From Martinezella tropici (GTDB taxonomy: Bacteria > Pseudomonadota > Alphaproteobacteria > Rhizobiales > Rhizobiaceae), in the NCBI GenBank assembly GCA_000799755.1, contig JUHI01000007.1, positions 124,001-188,000 on the forward strand: a DNA stretch of 64,000 nt, given 5' to 3'. A program made the position numbers and the translations under genes. Positions 42,541 to 51,842 of the stretch are shown here, one piece after another (positions within the stretch are counted from its first letter, which is position 1; each line of letters begins with the position of its first letter). The notes below the pieces were generated by a model. It saw only the letters and a program-made list of their open reading frames with translations. It did no database searches and was not told the DNA's origin.

Positions 42541-43014
42541 ATGCCGAACACATCCGTCGCCCCAGCCACAGACATCGTCATACGCCCGGTCGCGATCGCC
42601 GACCTGCCAACGCTCCTTGCGCTCTACCAGCACCTCAATGCTAAAGATCCGATGCTGGAACTGCAGCTCGCCGAACGCCGCTTTGCTGATATCCTCGCTC
42701 ATCCCGGCATGACGATCTTCTCAGCCTTCGATGGCGCAAAGGCTATTTCCTCCGTGACGCTGATCGTCATCCCCAATCTCACGCGTGGCGGCATGCCCTA
42801 TGCGTTGATCGAGAATGTCGTGACACACGCCAGCTATCGCCGGCAAGGTTTTGCCGGCGCGGTCATCCGCACGGCCGTAGCCAGCGCCTGGGCAAGGAAC
42901 TGCTACAAGGTCATGCTGCTGACCGGGTCGAAGGACCCAGCGACACTGCGCTTTTACGCAAATTGCGGATTTACCCAGGACAAGACCGGCTTCCAGATCC
43001 GCCGGTCCGCCTGA
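42541..43014 (+). CDS. GNAT-family N-acetyltransferase
   Basis: A 157-residue acetyltransferase with IENVVTHASYRRQGFAGAVIR as the acetyl-CoA-binding motif A (R/Q-x-x-G-x-G/A) and YANCGFTQDKTGF as motif B. Begins 1 bp after the pth stop, so translationally coupled. Acceptor substrate unknown. Confidence 0.88.
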   Translation: MPNTSVAPATDIVIRPVAIADLPTLLALYQHLNAKDPMLELQLAERRFADILAHPGMTIFSAFDGAKAISSVTLIVIPNLTRGGMPYALIENVVTHASYRRQGFAGAVIRTAVASAWARNCYKVMLLTGSKDPATLRFYANCGFTQDKTGFQIRRSA

Positions 43015-43029
43015 CAGCTATGACCGCTC

Positions 43030-43341
43030 CTATTCCTCGGGTTCGGTCGTGAACATCAGCGGAAAGCCTGCACTCTTGGCAAGATCGATCGCTTCCTGGG
43101 CCTTCGTCTCGGCAATATCGCGTGCACAGACCATGACCACGCAAGTTCCGAGCTTGTGCGCCGTCATCATGACACGATAGCCAGCCTCTTCGCTCATGCG
43201 GAAGACGGCCTTGAGCACCATGATAACGAATTCCCGTGGTGTATAATCGTCGTTCACGAGAATGATCTTGTAGAGCTTCGGCCTCTCGACCTTCGGCTTG
43301 GTTTTAGTCTTTGGTTTCAGGACAACATCATTGTCACTCAT
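43030..43341 (-). CDS. clpS: ClpS adaptor of ClpAP protease, ClpS2-like
   Basis: A 103-residue adaptor that delivers N-end-rule substrates to ClpA. A Lys/Pro-rich flexible N-terminus (1-24) is followed by the core LYKIILVNDDYTPREFVIMVLKAVF, containing the N-degron pocket Asn-Asp-Asp, and a C-terminal MVCARDIAETKAQEAI. It is not adjacent to clpA; Rhizobiaceae have two copies and the stand-alone one is ClpS2, which I take this to be. An upstream ATG at 43350 would add three residues. Confidence 0.92.
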   Translation of the reverse strand: MSDNDVVLKPKTKTKPKVERPKLYKIILVNDDYTPREFVIMVLKAVFRMSEEAGYRVMMTAHKLGTCVVMVCARDIAETKAQEAIDLAKSAGFPLMFTTEPEE

Positions 43342-43569
43342 CGGCATCACCGTTGACGACAGGGGAAAGGGTTTTGGGCTAATGGGAATATTATAGTGCA
43401 GCGCACCACATCCTTCAAGGATGGTCGTGTCAGGGAGACAATGTGGCCATCATCAGCTCACAGGCCTTCTGTCAGCAGAAAAATGGCTCTTTGCCTGCCC
43501 GAGACTTGACCCGCAACGGCCCTTCCCCCATACGCACTGCAAAGATTTTCAAGATATGGACAAGGTGCC

Positions 43570-44673
43570 ATGGGTTTCAAATGCGGTATCGTCGGGCTGC
43601 CGAATGTCGGCAAGTCCACTCTGTTCAACGCGCTGACCAAGACGGCGGCCGCGCAGGCGGCGAACTATCCGTTCTGCACGATCGAGCCGAACACGGGTGA
43701 AGTCGCGGTTCCCGATCCGCGCATGCGCAAGCTTGCCGACATCGCCAAGTCGAAGGAACTGATCCCGACGCGCATCTCCTTTGTCGACATCGCCGGCCTC
43801 GTGCGCGGCGCGTCGAAGGGCGAAGGACTCGGCAACCAGTTCCTGGCCAACATCCGCGAAGTCGATGCCATCGTGCATGTGCTGCGCTGCTTCGAAGACA
43901 GCGACATCACCCACGTCGAGGGCCGCATCAACCCAGTCGCCGACGCCGAGACGATCGAGACCGAGCTGATGCTCGCCGACCTCGAAAGCCTTGAGCGCCG
44001 CACCGAGCAGACGCGCAAGCGCGCGACTAGCAAGGACAAGGAATCCATGGCGATGCTGCCGATCATGGATGCGTCGCTCGCATTGCTGCAGGAAGGCAAG
44101 CCGGTCCGCACGCTGCTGTCGAAGCTCGATGCCGAAGAGACCCGCATCCTCAAGAGCCTGAACCTTTTGACCTCGCATCCCGTGCTCTACGTCTGCAACG
44201 TCGCCGAGGGCGATGCGGTGACCGGCAATGAGTACACGGCAGCCGTAGCCGCCATGGCCAAGGAGCAGAACTCGGAAGTCGTCGTCATCTCAGCCGCCAT
44301 TGAGGCGGAAGTGGCGCAGCTGCCGGACGAAGAGGCGACGGAATTCCTCTCCGCCCTCGGCCTCGACGAAGCTGGCCTCGACCGCCTGATCCGCGCCGGC
44401 TACAAGCTGCTGCATCTCATCACCTACTTCACCGTAGGTCCGAAGGAAACGCGCGCCTGGACGATCGAACAGGGCACGAAGGCGCCGCAGGCCGCCGGCG
44501 TCATCCATTCGGATTTCGAGCGCGGCTTCATCCGCGCCAACACGATCGCCTATGACGACTATATCGCCTACAACGGCGAAGTCGGCGCCAAGGAAGCAGG
44601 CAAGGCCCGTGATGAAGGCAAGGAATACGTCGTCCAGGACGGCGACGTCATCCACTTCCGCTTCAACACCTGA
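43570..44673 (+). CDS. ychF: Redox-regulated ATPase YchF (Obg family)
   Basis: A 367-residue P-loop protein: Walker A GLPNVGKSTLFNAL (9-22), the IEPNTGEVAVPDPR and DIAGLVRGASKGEGLGN switch segments, coiled-coil insert about 130-200, and C-terminal TGS domain (about 280-365, ending DGDVIHFRFN). The NxxE in place of NKxD gives ATP preference, as known for YchF. Typical neighbour of pth in bacteria; here separated by a GNAT and clpS. Confidence 0.96.
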   Translation: MGFKCGIVGLPNVGKSTLFNALTKTAAAQAANYPFCTIEPNTGEVAVPDPRMRKLADIAKSKELIPTRISFVDIAGLVRGASKGEGLGNQFLANIREVDAIVHVLRCFEDSDITHVEGRINPVADAETIETELMLADLESLERRTEQTRKRATSKDKESMAMLPIMDASLALLQEGKPVRTLLSKLDAEETRILKSLNLLTSHPVLYVCNVAEGDAVTGNEYTAAVAAMAKEQNSEVVVISAAIEAEVAQLPDEEATEFLSALGLDEAGLDRLIRAGYKLLHLITYFTVGPKETRAWTIEQGTKAPQAAGVIHSDFERGFIRANTIAYDDYIAYNGEVGAKEAGKARDEGKEYVVQDGDVIHFRFNT

Positions 44674-44694
44674 TTGCCTCTTTGCTGCCGGCGC

Positions 44695-45819
44695 CTATCT
44701 GAGCGCCGGCAATCTCGCTTGCATGCTGGCAGGCAAGCGCCGCACGACGATGCGGCGCAGATCGGTCCAACCGATGCCGATCACAAGCACGACCAGACCG
44801 ACAATCATCAGCACCAGGAAGCCGACCTTGTCGAGACCGGCGTCGTTATGCCTGAGAATGGCCGCCGTCGCGAGACCCAGCGAGACGAGACCCGCGGTCA
44901 CGAAAGCCCGCCGATCGATAATCAGGCCGATCAGCATCATCACCAGAACCGCCACAAGCACGGTCACCGCCTGCAGATAGCCTCCAAAGAGCGCGTCGGT
45001 CAGATTGGTGAAGACAATACCGCTGCTGGCAAGCTCGAGGCGCAATGCCAACAGGATCGTCGAGTAAAGCAGGGCCGGCGCCGTTGCGAGATGCAGCCAG
45101 AAGGCCACGTCGGAGCGGCGCGTCACTCTCTGCGGATCGCTGAGATCGTAGCGCATCGCCAATGCAAAGCTGCCGAGAGCCGTCACCAGCAAGATCATCA
45201 TCGTCTGGATGGGATAATCAGCCGGGACATTCGACGACCCCGTCACCGTACCGGCGACATAGAAGACCGCGGCAAGAAACAGGCCGAACAGCGAAAACAG
45301 GAACAGGGCCAGCGACAGCGGCACGCGGTAGCGCCAGTAAAACAAGGCGAGCGACAGCGGAAATGGCGCCACCAGGACGATCGCGCCGATGGTGAAATTA
45401 TCGCTCAGCGCAGGTGTGGAGCTGACATAGCTCACGACAGTATAGAAAACCCAGACAACGAGCGCGACGGTCAAGACCACGGCAGGAAGCGCAAGGCGCT
45501 GGCGGCGCACCAGGATTTCAGCGAGCACGACGATTGCCAGCACCGGCGCATAGCGGTTCGCCAGTCCCCATAGCCCGATGAGGAGCACGATGACGCCGAT
45601 GGTGATGAGCACATCATGGAAGCCGCGTACGAAACGCGGCGCTTCCGTATCCTCCAGCGGGTTAGGATCATCGGGAAAACGCGACGCCGAAAGACCCCGC
45701 CCTGCCGGCAGCACGCCGATATTCTTCCCCGCCAGATAGGGCAGCAATCGTTCGGCCTGGCTGGAGGAAATAATCCCCTCACCGGCTGCTTCATCCAGTG
45801 CAATTTTGAGTTCGCTCAT
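44695..45819 (-). CDS. DUF2157-like multi-pass membrane protein
   Basis: A 374-residue protein: a soluble N-terminal helical region (about 1-65, LKIALDEAAGEGIISSSQAERLLPYLAGK, typical of DUF2157 starts) followed by about ten hydrophobic segments and a basic C-terminus. Function unknown. ATG 45819 has GCAGGA upstream; longer readings lack a ribosome site. Convergent with ychF; an 8-bp GC stem (44687-44694/44703-44710) spans the end of both genes. Confidence 0.75.
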   Translation of the reverse strand: MSELKIALDEAAGEGIISSSQAERLLPYLAGKNIGVLPAGRGLSASRFPDDPNPLEDTEAPRFVRGFHDVLITIGVIVLLIGLWGLANRYAPVLAIVVLAEILVRRQRLALPAVVLTVALVVWVFYTVVSYVSSTPALSDNFTIGAIVLVAPFPLSLALFYWRYRVPLSLALFLFSLFGLFLAAVFYVAGTVTGSSNVPADYPIQTMMILLVTALGSFALAMRYDLSDPQRVTRRSDVAFWLHLATAPALLYSTILLALRLELASSGIVFTNLTDALFGGYLQAVTVLVAVLVMMLIGLIIDRRAFVTAGLVSLGLATAAILRHNDAGLDKVGFLVLMIVGLVVLVIGIGWTDLRRIVVRRLPASMQARLPALR

Positions 45820-46000
45820 TCCTGCTCTCGTTCCGTCTTGCAACGAACAAGCCTCAACATATCGCCGCCGCACAATCAAGGGCTGCCAGGCATCGATAGA
45901 TGATCGCCCACGGTCGCCCGCCAAGACCATGAAAATGCTTGCGCCACCACTACGGGCCATGCGATTGCCGATGAACGAGATGCGGAGGACGACAGAAGAG

Positions 46001-46465
46001 ATGACGAAACTCGTCTATGAAGACTTCCAGCCGGGGCGGGAATTTCCACTCGGCCCCAAACACATGACAGCGGCGGAGATCATTGAATTCGCCAGCGAAT
46101 TCGATCCGCAGCCGATGCATCTGAGCGAAGAAGCCGGCCGCGCCAGCATTCTCGGCGGCCTTGCCGCTTCCGGCTGGCATACCTCGGCGGTGTTCATGCG
46201 TATGATGTGCGATTCCTACATCCTCGCCGCCGATGCTCAGGGCGCTCCCGGCATCGATTTCATGGAGTGGAAGAAGCCCGTTCTGGCCGGTGACACCCTT
46301 TCGGGGCGATCCATCGTGGTCGAGGCACGCCCCATGCGCTCCCGCCCCGGCATCGGCATCGTCAAGTTCCGTCATGAGGTCGAGAACCAGCGCGGCGAAC
46401 TCGTCTGCCTCGGGGAGAACTCCACCATGATCCGCATGCGCGCCGGAGCGGAGGTTTCGGCATGA
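46001..46465 (+). CDS. MaoC-like hotdog dehydratase, first of a pair
   Basis: A 154-residue single-hotdog protein: FASEFDPQPMHL (catalytic Asp and His of the R-hydratase type), then LGGLAASGWHTSAVFMRMM hydration motif, and WKKPVLAGDTL. MaoC hydratases act on trans-2-enoyl-CoA. Its last four bases overlap the start of the next MaoC gene (ATGA). Start uncertain; ATG 45980 would add seven residues and GGAGG stands rather far from ATG 46001. Confidence 0.85.
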   Translation: MTKLVYEDFQPGREFPLGPKHMTAAEIIEFASEFDPQPMHLSEEAGRASILGGLAASGWHTSAVFMRMMCDSYILAADAQGAPGIDFMEWKKPVLAGDTLSGRSIVVEARPMRSRPGIGIVKFRHEVENQRGELVCLGENSTMIRMRAGAEVSA

Positions 46466-46929
46466 AGATGAGCGAAGTCTATACGATCGGCGAACGTGTC
46501 GAGATCGGCAGCCACACCTTTACGCCCGAAGGCATCGTCCGCTTTGCCTCGCGTTTCGATCCGCAGATCTTCCATATGGATGCGGAGGCGGCCAAGCATT
46601 CCTTGTTCGGCGGGCTCTGCGCCTCCGGCTGGCATAGCTGCTCCATGTGGATGCGCAGCTTCGTCGATTTTTGGAAGTCCGAAACGGCGCGGCTGATCGC
46701 GGAAGGCAAGACGCCGCCCAATCTCGGTCCTTCGCCCGGCTTCAAGAATTTGCAGTGGCTGCGCCCGGTCTTTGCCGGCGACACCATCACCTACGGCGTC
46801 GCGATCCTCGGCAGCCGTCCCTTGGCCTCACGCCCCGGCTGGACGCTCTACACGCTCGCCTGCGATGGGGTGAACCAGCATGGAGCCCCGGCCCTGCGCT
46901 TCGAAAGCACCGTGCTGGCCTTTGAATAG
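46462..46929 (+). CDS. MaoC-like hotdog dehydratase, second of a pair
   Basis: A 155-residue paralogue of the preceding protein, with FASRFDPQIFHMDAEAA, FGGLCASGWHSCSMWMRSF and WLRPVFAGDTITYG. The catalytic Asp-His pair is retained in both. Overlapping genes with the same fold suggest equimolar synthesis and perhaps a heteromer. Substrate unknown. Confidence 0.85.
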   Translation: MKMSEVYTIGERVEIGSHTFTPEGIVRFASRFDPQIFHMDAEAAKHSLFGGLCASGWHSCSMWMRSFVDFWKSETARLIAEGKTPPNLGPSPGFKNLQWLRPVFAGDTITYGVAILGSRPLASRPGWTLYTLACDGVNQHGAPALRFESTVLAFE

Positions 46930-46974
46930 AAACTGGCGAGCCGCTCGTAACGGCCCACCAGTCTTCCAGGCCGA

Positions 46975-47517
46975 TCAGTGACCGGCGAATTCCACCAGCG
47001 TATGAACCGGCACATCGAGCTCTTCGAGTTTCTTGCGGCCACCAAGATCAGGCAGGTCGATGACGAAGCAGGCAGCAACGACTTCGGCGCCGATCTGGCG
47101 CAGAAGCTTCGTGGCACCGACGGCTGTGCCACCGGTCGCGATCAGGTCGTCCACGAGAATGACCTTTTCGCCCGGATTGACCGCATCGCGATGCATTTCC
47201 ATTTCGTCGACGCCATATTCCAGGCTGTAGGCGATGCGGACGATATCGTGCGGCAGCTTGCCCTTCTTGCGGATCGGCACGAAGCCGGACGACAGCTGAT
47301 GCGCCACCGCGCCGCCGATAATGAAGCCGCGCGCTTCCATGCCGGCGACCTTGTCGATCTTGGAGCCGGCATAGGGCTGCACCAGCGCGTCCACGGCGCG
47401 ACGGAATGCCCTGGCATCGCCAAGCATCGTCGTGATGTCGCGGAAGATGATACCGGGCTTGGGATAGTCCGGAATGGAACGGATGCTGGCAGCGAGTTCC
47501 GAAGCGATAGTGTTCAT
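46975..47517 (-). CDS. apt: Adenine phosphoribosyltransferase
   Basis: A 180-residue purine salvage enzyme forming AMP from adenine and PRPP. Motifs: IRSIPDYPKPGIIFRDIT, EARGFIIGGAVAHQL, GVDEMEMHRDAV and the PRPP-binding VILVDDLIATGGTAVGA. It is downstream of petABC but separated by a strong terminator, so is probably expressed from its own promoter in the 116-bp gap. Confidence 0.95.
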   Translation of the reverse strand: MNTIASELAASIRSIPDYPKPGIIFRDITTMLGDARAFRRAVDALVQPYAGSKIDKVAGMEARGFIIGGAVAHQLSSGFVPIRKKGKLPHDIVRIAYSLEYGVDEMEMHRDAVNPGEKVILVDDLIATGGTAVGATKLLRQIGAEVVAACFVIDLPDLGGRKKLEELDVPVHTLVEFAGH

Positions 47518-47586
47518 GAAATATGTACTCTCAGGCTATGATAGGGCCGGCCGCACCCTATCAAGACCGGCGCGCTATACCAACAA

Positions 47587-47614
47587 AAAAGGCGGCCTCG
47601 ACGGGCCGCCTTTT
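47587..47614 (-). terminator. Terminator of the petABC operon
   Basis: AAAAGGCGGCC (47587-47597), 6-nt loop, GGCCGCCTTTT (47604-47614): an 11-bp stem. On the minus strand it is followed by a run of Ts (six A on the plus strand at 47585-47590), 20 bp after the petC stop. Confidence 0.9.
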
Positions 47615-47633
47615 CGTTGAAACATGACAATAC

Positions 47634-48500
47634 TCAGTGGGCGCCGGCCTTGGCGTAGACGGAACGCTTGGTGAGATAGATCAGCGTGGAGAAGATCAGC
47701 AGGAACACCATGACCATGAAGCCGAGGTGCTTGCGATCTTCCAGATGCGGCTCGGATGTCCACATCAGGAAGGCAGCCACGTCGCGCGCATACTGGTCCA
47801 CCGTCTGCGGCGAACCGTCGTCATAGGTCACCTGCCCGTCCGAAAGCGGTTTCGGCATCGCAAAGGTCGCAGCCGCATCGAAATACGGATTGTAGTGCGA
47901 ATTCTGCGGTACGGCGAAGCCGGCCGGCGGCTCTTCATAGCCAGTCAGCAGCGAGTAGATGTAGTCCGGCCCACCTTCCTGATACTGCGTGAAGATATCG
48001 AAGATGAACTGCGGAAAGCCGCGCTCGATTTCGCGTGCCTTGGCAAGCAGCGACATATCGGGCGGCACGGCGCCGTTGTTGGACGCAGCGGCAGCCTCGT
48101 CGTTCGGGAACGGCGAGTTGAAATGATCGGACGGAAGCGCCTTGCGGGTGAACATCTCACCTTGAGGATTCGGGCCGTCCTGCACTTCGTAGTTGGCGGC
48201 AAAAGCCTTCACCTGGGCTTCCGTGTAGCCGAGATCCCCCAGCGTGCGGTAAGCCACCAGCTTCATCGAATGGCAGGCGGAACAGACTTCCGTGTAGACC
48301 TTGAGACCGCGCTGCAGCTGCGCCTTGTCGTAGTAGCCGAACGGGCCGGAGAAGGTCCAATGCTGTTCGCGCGGCTCCTTCAGCGGATAATGCGGCGTCT
48401 CGGCTTCTGCGGCGGGCTTCGTTTCCGCGGCGATGGCGGCAACGCTTGCGGCACCACCGATGAGCGTCAGGGATAGAAGGCCGACAATAAGTTTCTTCAT
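47634..48500 (-). CDS. petC: Cytochrome c1 of the bc1 complex
   Basis: A 288-residue periplasmic c-type cytochrome anchored by a C-terminal helix (about 262-282). Signal peptide 1-25; heme motif CSACH (about 72-76); sixth ligand Met in FAMPKPLSDG; and the LTGY..PP segment. Transfers electrons from the Rieske protein to soluble cytochrome c. Third gene of petABC with GAGGA at its start. Separate from petB, unlike the fused fbcH of Bradyrhizobium. Confidence 0.96.
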   Translation of the reverse strand: MKKLIVGLLSLTLIGGAASVAAIAAETKPAAEAETPHYPLKEPREQHWTFSGPFGYYDKAQLQRGLKVYTEVCSACHSMKLVAYRTLGDLGYTEAQVKAFAANYEVQDGPNPQGEMFTRKALPSDHFNSPFPNDEAAAASNNGAVPPDMSLLAKAREIERGFPQFIFDIFTQYQEGGPDYIYSLLTGYEEPPAGFAVPQNSHYNPYFDAAATFAMPKPLSDGQVTYDDGSPQTVDQYARDVAAFLMWTSEPHLEDRKHLGFMVMVFLLIFSTLIYLTKRSVYAKAGAH

Positions 48501-48522
48501 CGTTTTCGTCCTCTATCGCCGG

Positions 48523-49797
48523 TTACGCTTGAACCGGAGCGGCTACTTTACCGCCCTGCTTTTCAAGAACCGCTTCCGTAATCGAGTTCGGAATGCGCTT
48601 CGGTGTCTCGACGATGCCAAGGATCGGCATGATGACGAGGAAGAACAGGAAGTAGAACAGCGTCGCGAACTGGGCAGCCGTGGTGTAGATGCCTTCTGCC
48701 GGCTGCGAACCAAGCCAGCCGAGCAGGACGGCGTCGGCAATGAACAGCCAGAAGAACAGCTTGTACCAGGGACGATAGACGGCCGAACGGATCTTCGACG
48801 TATCGAGCCAGGGCAGGAAGAACAGCACGATGATCGCGCCGAACATCGTCAGAACGCCGCCAAGCTTGGAGTCGATCGGGCCGATGTTGAAGGTGATCGA
48901 GCGCAGCATCGCGTAGAATGGCAGGAAGTACCATTCCGGAACGATGTGAGCCGGAGTCTTCAGCGGGTTGGCCTGGATGTAGTTGTCGGCGTGGCCGAGG
49001 AAGTTCGGCAGATAGAAGACGAAATACGCGAAGACCAGCAGGAAGATGGAAACGCCAAGCGCATCCTTCAGCGTCGCGTAGGGCGTAAACGGCACGGTAT
49101 CGGTCTTCAGCTTGACTTCGACGCCGGTCGGGTTCGTCTGGCCGGTCACGTGCAGCGCCCAGATGTGCAGGATGACGACACCGGCAATCATGAACGGCAG
49201 CAGATAGTGCAGCGAGAAGAAGCGATTGAGCGTCGGATCGTCCACGGCGAAGCCGCCGAGCAGGAAAGTCTGAATCCAGTCGCCGACCCATGGGAAGGCC
49301 GAGAAGAAGCCGGTGATGACGGTCGCGCCCCAGAAGGACATCTGGCCCCAGGGCAGAACGTAGCCCATGAAGGCGGTCGCCATCATCAACAGGTAGATGA
49401 TAACGCCGAGAATCCAGAGGATTTCGCGCGGCGCCTTGTAAGAGCCGTAGTAAAGACCGCGGGCGATATGCAGATAAACCGCAACGAAGAAGAAGGATGC
49501 GCCGTTGGCATGCATATAGCGCAACAGCCAACCATGATTGACGTCGCGGACGATCTTTTCGACCGAGTTGAAGGCGACGGTGGTATCCGGCGCGTAGTGC
49601 ATGGCAAGGACGACGCCGGTCAGGATCTGCAGAAGCAGCATGACGGCCAACATGGCACCGAACGTATAGGCATAGTTCAGATTGCGCGGGACCGGATAGG
49701 CGATGAAACTATCATAGACCATGCGCGGCAGCGGAAGCCGCGCGTCGACCCATTTTTCGAGCCCTGTCGATGGCTCGTAAGACGAATGACCACTCAT
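48523..49797 (-). CDS. petB: Cytochrome b of the bc1 complex
   Basis: A 424-residue membrane subunit with eight helices binding two b hemes. FMGYVLPWGQMSFWGATVI (Qo site), four heme His (LRYMHANGAS and HIARGLYYGS; HYLLPFMIAGVVILHIWALH), and PEWYFLPFYAMLRS with the PEWY motif. Second gene of petABC: 14 bp from petA and 22 bp from petC. Confidence 0.97.
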   Translation of the reverse strand: MSGHSSYEPSTGLEKWVDARLPLPRMVYDSFIAYPVPRNLNYAYTFGAMLAVMLLLQILTGVVLAMHYAPDTTVAFNSVEKIVRDVNHGWLLRYMHANGASFFFVAVYLHIARGLYYGSYKAPREILWILGVIIYLLMMATAFMGYVLPWGQMSFWGATVITGFFSAFPWVGDWIQTFLLGGFAVDDPTLNRFFSLHYLLPFMIAGVVILHIWALHVTGQTNPTGVEVKLKTDTVPFTPYATLKDALGVSIFLLVFAYFVFYLPNFLGHADNYIQANPLKTPAHIVPEWYFLPFYAMLRSITFNIGPIDSKLGGVLTMFGAIIVLFFLPWLDTSKIRSAVYRPWYKLFFWLFIADAVLLGWLGSQPAEGIYTTAAQFATLFYFLFFLVIMPILGIVETPKRIPNSITEAVLEKQGGKVAAPVQA

Positions 49798-49811
49798 GTT
49801 TCAGCTCCCCC

Positions 49812-50390
49812 TCAACCGACCTTGATCTTCTTTTCCGACGTAAACGCATATTGCGGAATCGCAAGATTCATCGGCGCGGGCCCATGGCGTATGCGGCCGG
49901 CGGTATCGTAGACCGAGCCATGGCAGGGACAGAACCACCCGCCATATTCCCCTGCCTGACCGAGCGGAATGCAGCCGAGATGGGTGCAGACGCCGATCAT
50001 GATAAGCCAGTTTTCCTTCCCGTCGCCAGCCGAACGGGCAAGATCCGTCGCCTGCGCGTCAGCCGGAAGGTTGGCATTGCGAGCGACCGGATCTTTCAGA
50101 TCCGAAAGCTGCGTGCCCTTGGCATCGTCGATTTCTTTCTGCGTGCGGTTGCGGATGAAGACGGGTTTACCGCGCCATTTCACCGTCAGCGACATGCCAG
50201 GCTCAAGGCTCGACACATCGACTTCGATTGAAGCAAGAGCGAGCGTCGATGCATCCGGTCGCATCTGGTCGATAAACGGCCACGCGACGGCGACTGCACC
50301 AACGGCGCCGGCCATACCTGTCGTCAAATAAAGGAAATCGCGGCGCGTAGGCTCGCCGGTGGACTCACTTGTCGTACTATGCTCGCTCAA
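49812..50390 (-). CDS. petA: Rieske iron-sulfur subunit of the bc1 complex
   Basis: A 192-residue protein: N-terminal twin-arginine-type anchor (TRRDFLYLTTGMAGAVGAVAVAWPF, about 15-39) and periplasmic Rieske domain with cluster motifs CTHLGC and CPCHGS. Start taken as TTG 50390 with GAGGATG about 10 nt upstream; the frame is open to another TTG at 50423. First gene of the bc1 operon, whose promoter must lie in the region upstream of 50390. Confidence 0.94.
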   Translation of the reverse strand: MSEHSTTSESTGEPTRRDFLYLTTGMAGAVGAVAVAWPFIDQMRPDASTLALASIEVDVSSLEPGMSLTVKWRGKPVFIRNRTQKEIDDAKGTQLSDLKDPVARNANLPADAQATDLARSAGDGKENWLIMIGVCTHLGCIPLGQAGEYGGWFCPCHGSVYDTAGRIRHGPAPMNLAIPQYAFTSEKKIKVG

Positions 50391-50859
50391 CGCTGCACAT
50401 CCTCTTCCCGCAAACCACGGCAAAACCGCGGCACCCCTCTCACTAACGGCGAATCAACGCGACCATAATTCCGCCATAGATTCCTCCGTAACCCGCTGCG
50501 TTCTAAGCTTGATCGCAAATTATGTCCAGTCTTGGCAAGGGGTAAGGGCACAATGTCGCGGCAAAACTGCGCTATTGCGTCGCAAGGCCGGTGCTTAAAC
50601 GCGCCCGCCATCAAGCCGAACAGTTAAGCACATGAAAAAACAAAGAATTTATAAAGTACTTCTTCGTGCTGCGTGGCAAAATAGACAATGATTTCAATGC
50701 TGCATTGCAAAAAATCATGACTACAAAGCCAGCTTCCTTACCCGCAGGTCTTAACCGTTACCTCTTAAAACCGAATGGATTTTCCAGACGATCCGTGGAG
50801 GATTGCAATCATGGCAACGCGCCATGCAAACATCGAAAAATGAAGCGCGAGAACCTCCC
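50391..50859. other. 469-bp divergent region between petA and a membrane phosphatase-like gene
   Basis: AT-richer than its surroundings, especially 50620-50720. It must hold the petABC promoter on the minus strand; I could not pick a convincing -35/-10 pair or a clear dimeric regulator site. A plus-strand reading of 65 codons (50666-50863) lacks a good ribosome site and protein-like composition. Confidence 0.45.
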
Positions 50860-51807
50860 ATGAGACACACGGTTTATTGCGTTCTATGCGTTCTCGCCAC
50901 ACTGGCCTTGGGTATTCTTGCGGCACGCTACGTCGCCGATTCCTGGCTTCTGGCCTTTTTCGAGAGCCTGCAGACCCACATCAGCCTGTTTGCGATCATC
51001 CTTGCCTTGATCGCATTCTTCTTCAAGCGCCATTGGTATTCGCTCTTCCTGACTGCGGTCGGCGCCGTGCTCCTCATTCACTCGGTCCTCATGCTGCAGG
51101 AATATTCCACCTCCTCCCTCGTCGCATCGGCGGAGGCGGGCGGCAGCCATTTCAGGCTGCTATCCTTCAACATCGAGGATAGCAATTTTGAGAATGGCCC
51201 CCGCATCGCCGACCTCATCGTCGGCTCCAAAGCCGACGTCGTCGAAATTTTCGAGGCGGGACCGATTTTCTCGGAAATGGATCGCATCCTCAAAGTCTAT
51301 CCTTACCGCATCGGCTGCGGCGTGATGACTACTGATTGCGATTCCTTGATACTGTCAAAAAGACCGTTTCAGACCCAGCTCATGCGCAGCCTCGGCAGCC
51401 TCTGGGACAATCGCTTCATTCTGGCCACCATCGACATGGATGGCCAGCCCGTGAATTTCGCCTCGGTTCATCTGAGCAAACCCTATTTTGACGAGTTCCA
51501 CCAGGTCGAGCTTGGTCTCCTCGCTGCAGCTCTCGAGGACGTGAAGGGACCATTGCTTCTCGCCGGCGACTTCAACGCTTCGGTCATCACGCCCGACATG
51601 CGCGATTTTCTCGCCACGACCGGTCTGCGTCACGCCTTTCCAGAGCCGGCAACCTGGCCGATTGCTGCTGGAGCCTATGGCATCACCATCGATCACGTCT
51701 TCGCCCGCGCTCCGCTACGGCTGATCTCAGTAAAGCAGATCCGCGATGCGATGGGCTCCAACCATTTTGGCCTGATGACGGAGTTCAGCGTGCCGCGGTC
51801 TCCGTAA
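50860..51807 (+). CDS. Membrane-anchored endonuclease/exonuclease/phosphatase family protein
   Basis: A 315-residue protein with three N-terminal hydrophobic segments (about 5-21, 33-50, 53-75) and a periplasmic EEP domain (about 95-313) showing LLSFNIED, DVVEIFEAGP (catalytic Glu region), GDFNASV (Asp-Asn) and the final GSNHFGLM His. Such UPF/AvhB-type proteins hydrolyse phosphodiesters, often of lipids or nucleic acids, outside the membrane. ATG 50860 is chosen from the start of the hydrophobic leader; the ribosome site is weak. Confidence 0.82.
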   Translation: MRHTVYCVLCVLATLALGILAARYVADSWLLAFFESLQTHISLFAIILALIAFFFKRHWYSLFLTAVGAVLLIHSVLMLQEYSTSSLVASAEAGGSHFRLLSFNIEDSNFENGPRIADLIVGSKADVVEIFEAGPIFSEMDRILKVYPYRIGCGVMTTDCDSLILSKRPFQTQLMRSLGSLWDNRFILATIDMDGQPVNFASVHLSKPYFDEFHQVELGLLAAALEDVKGPLLLAGDFNASVITPDMRDFLATTGLRHAFPEPATWPIAAGAYGITIDHVFARAPLRLISVKQIRDAMGSNHFGLMTEFSVPRSP

Positions 51808-51842
51808 TCCCGGCGCGCCTTAACCGATACGACCGGACCTGA

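Noticed and set aside
44687..44710. 8-bp GC stem between ychF and the DUF2157-like gene as terminator
   Set aside because: No T-run on either side and it overlaps the end of the minus-strand gene; noted only under that gene.
48433..49911. 492-codon plus-strand frame
   Set aside because: Antisense to petB, which is unmistakable.
50666..50863. 65-codon plus-strand frame upstream of the EEP-family gene
   Set aside because: GTG start without ribosome site in an AT-rich promoter region; peptide looks non-coding.
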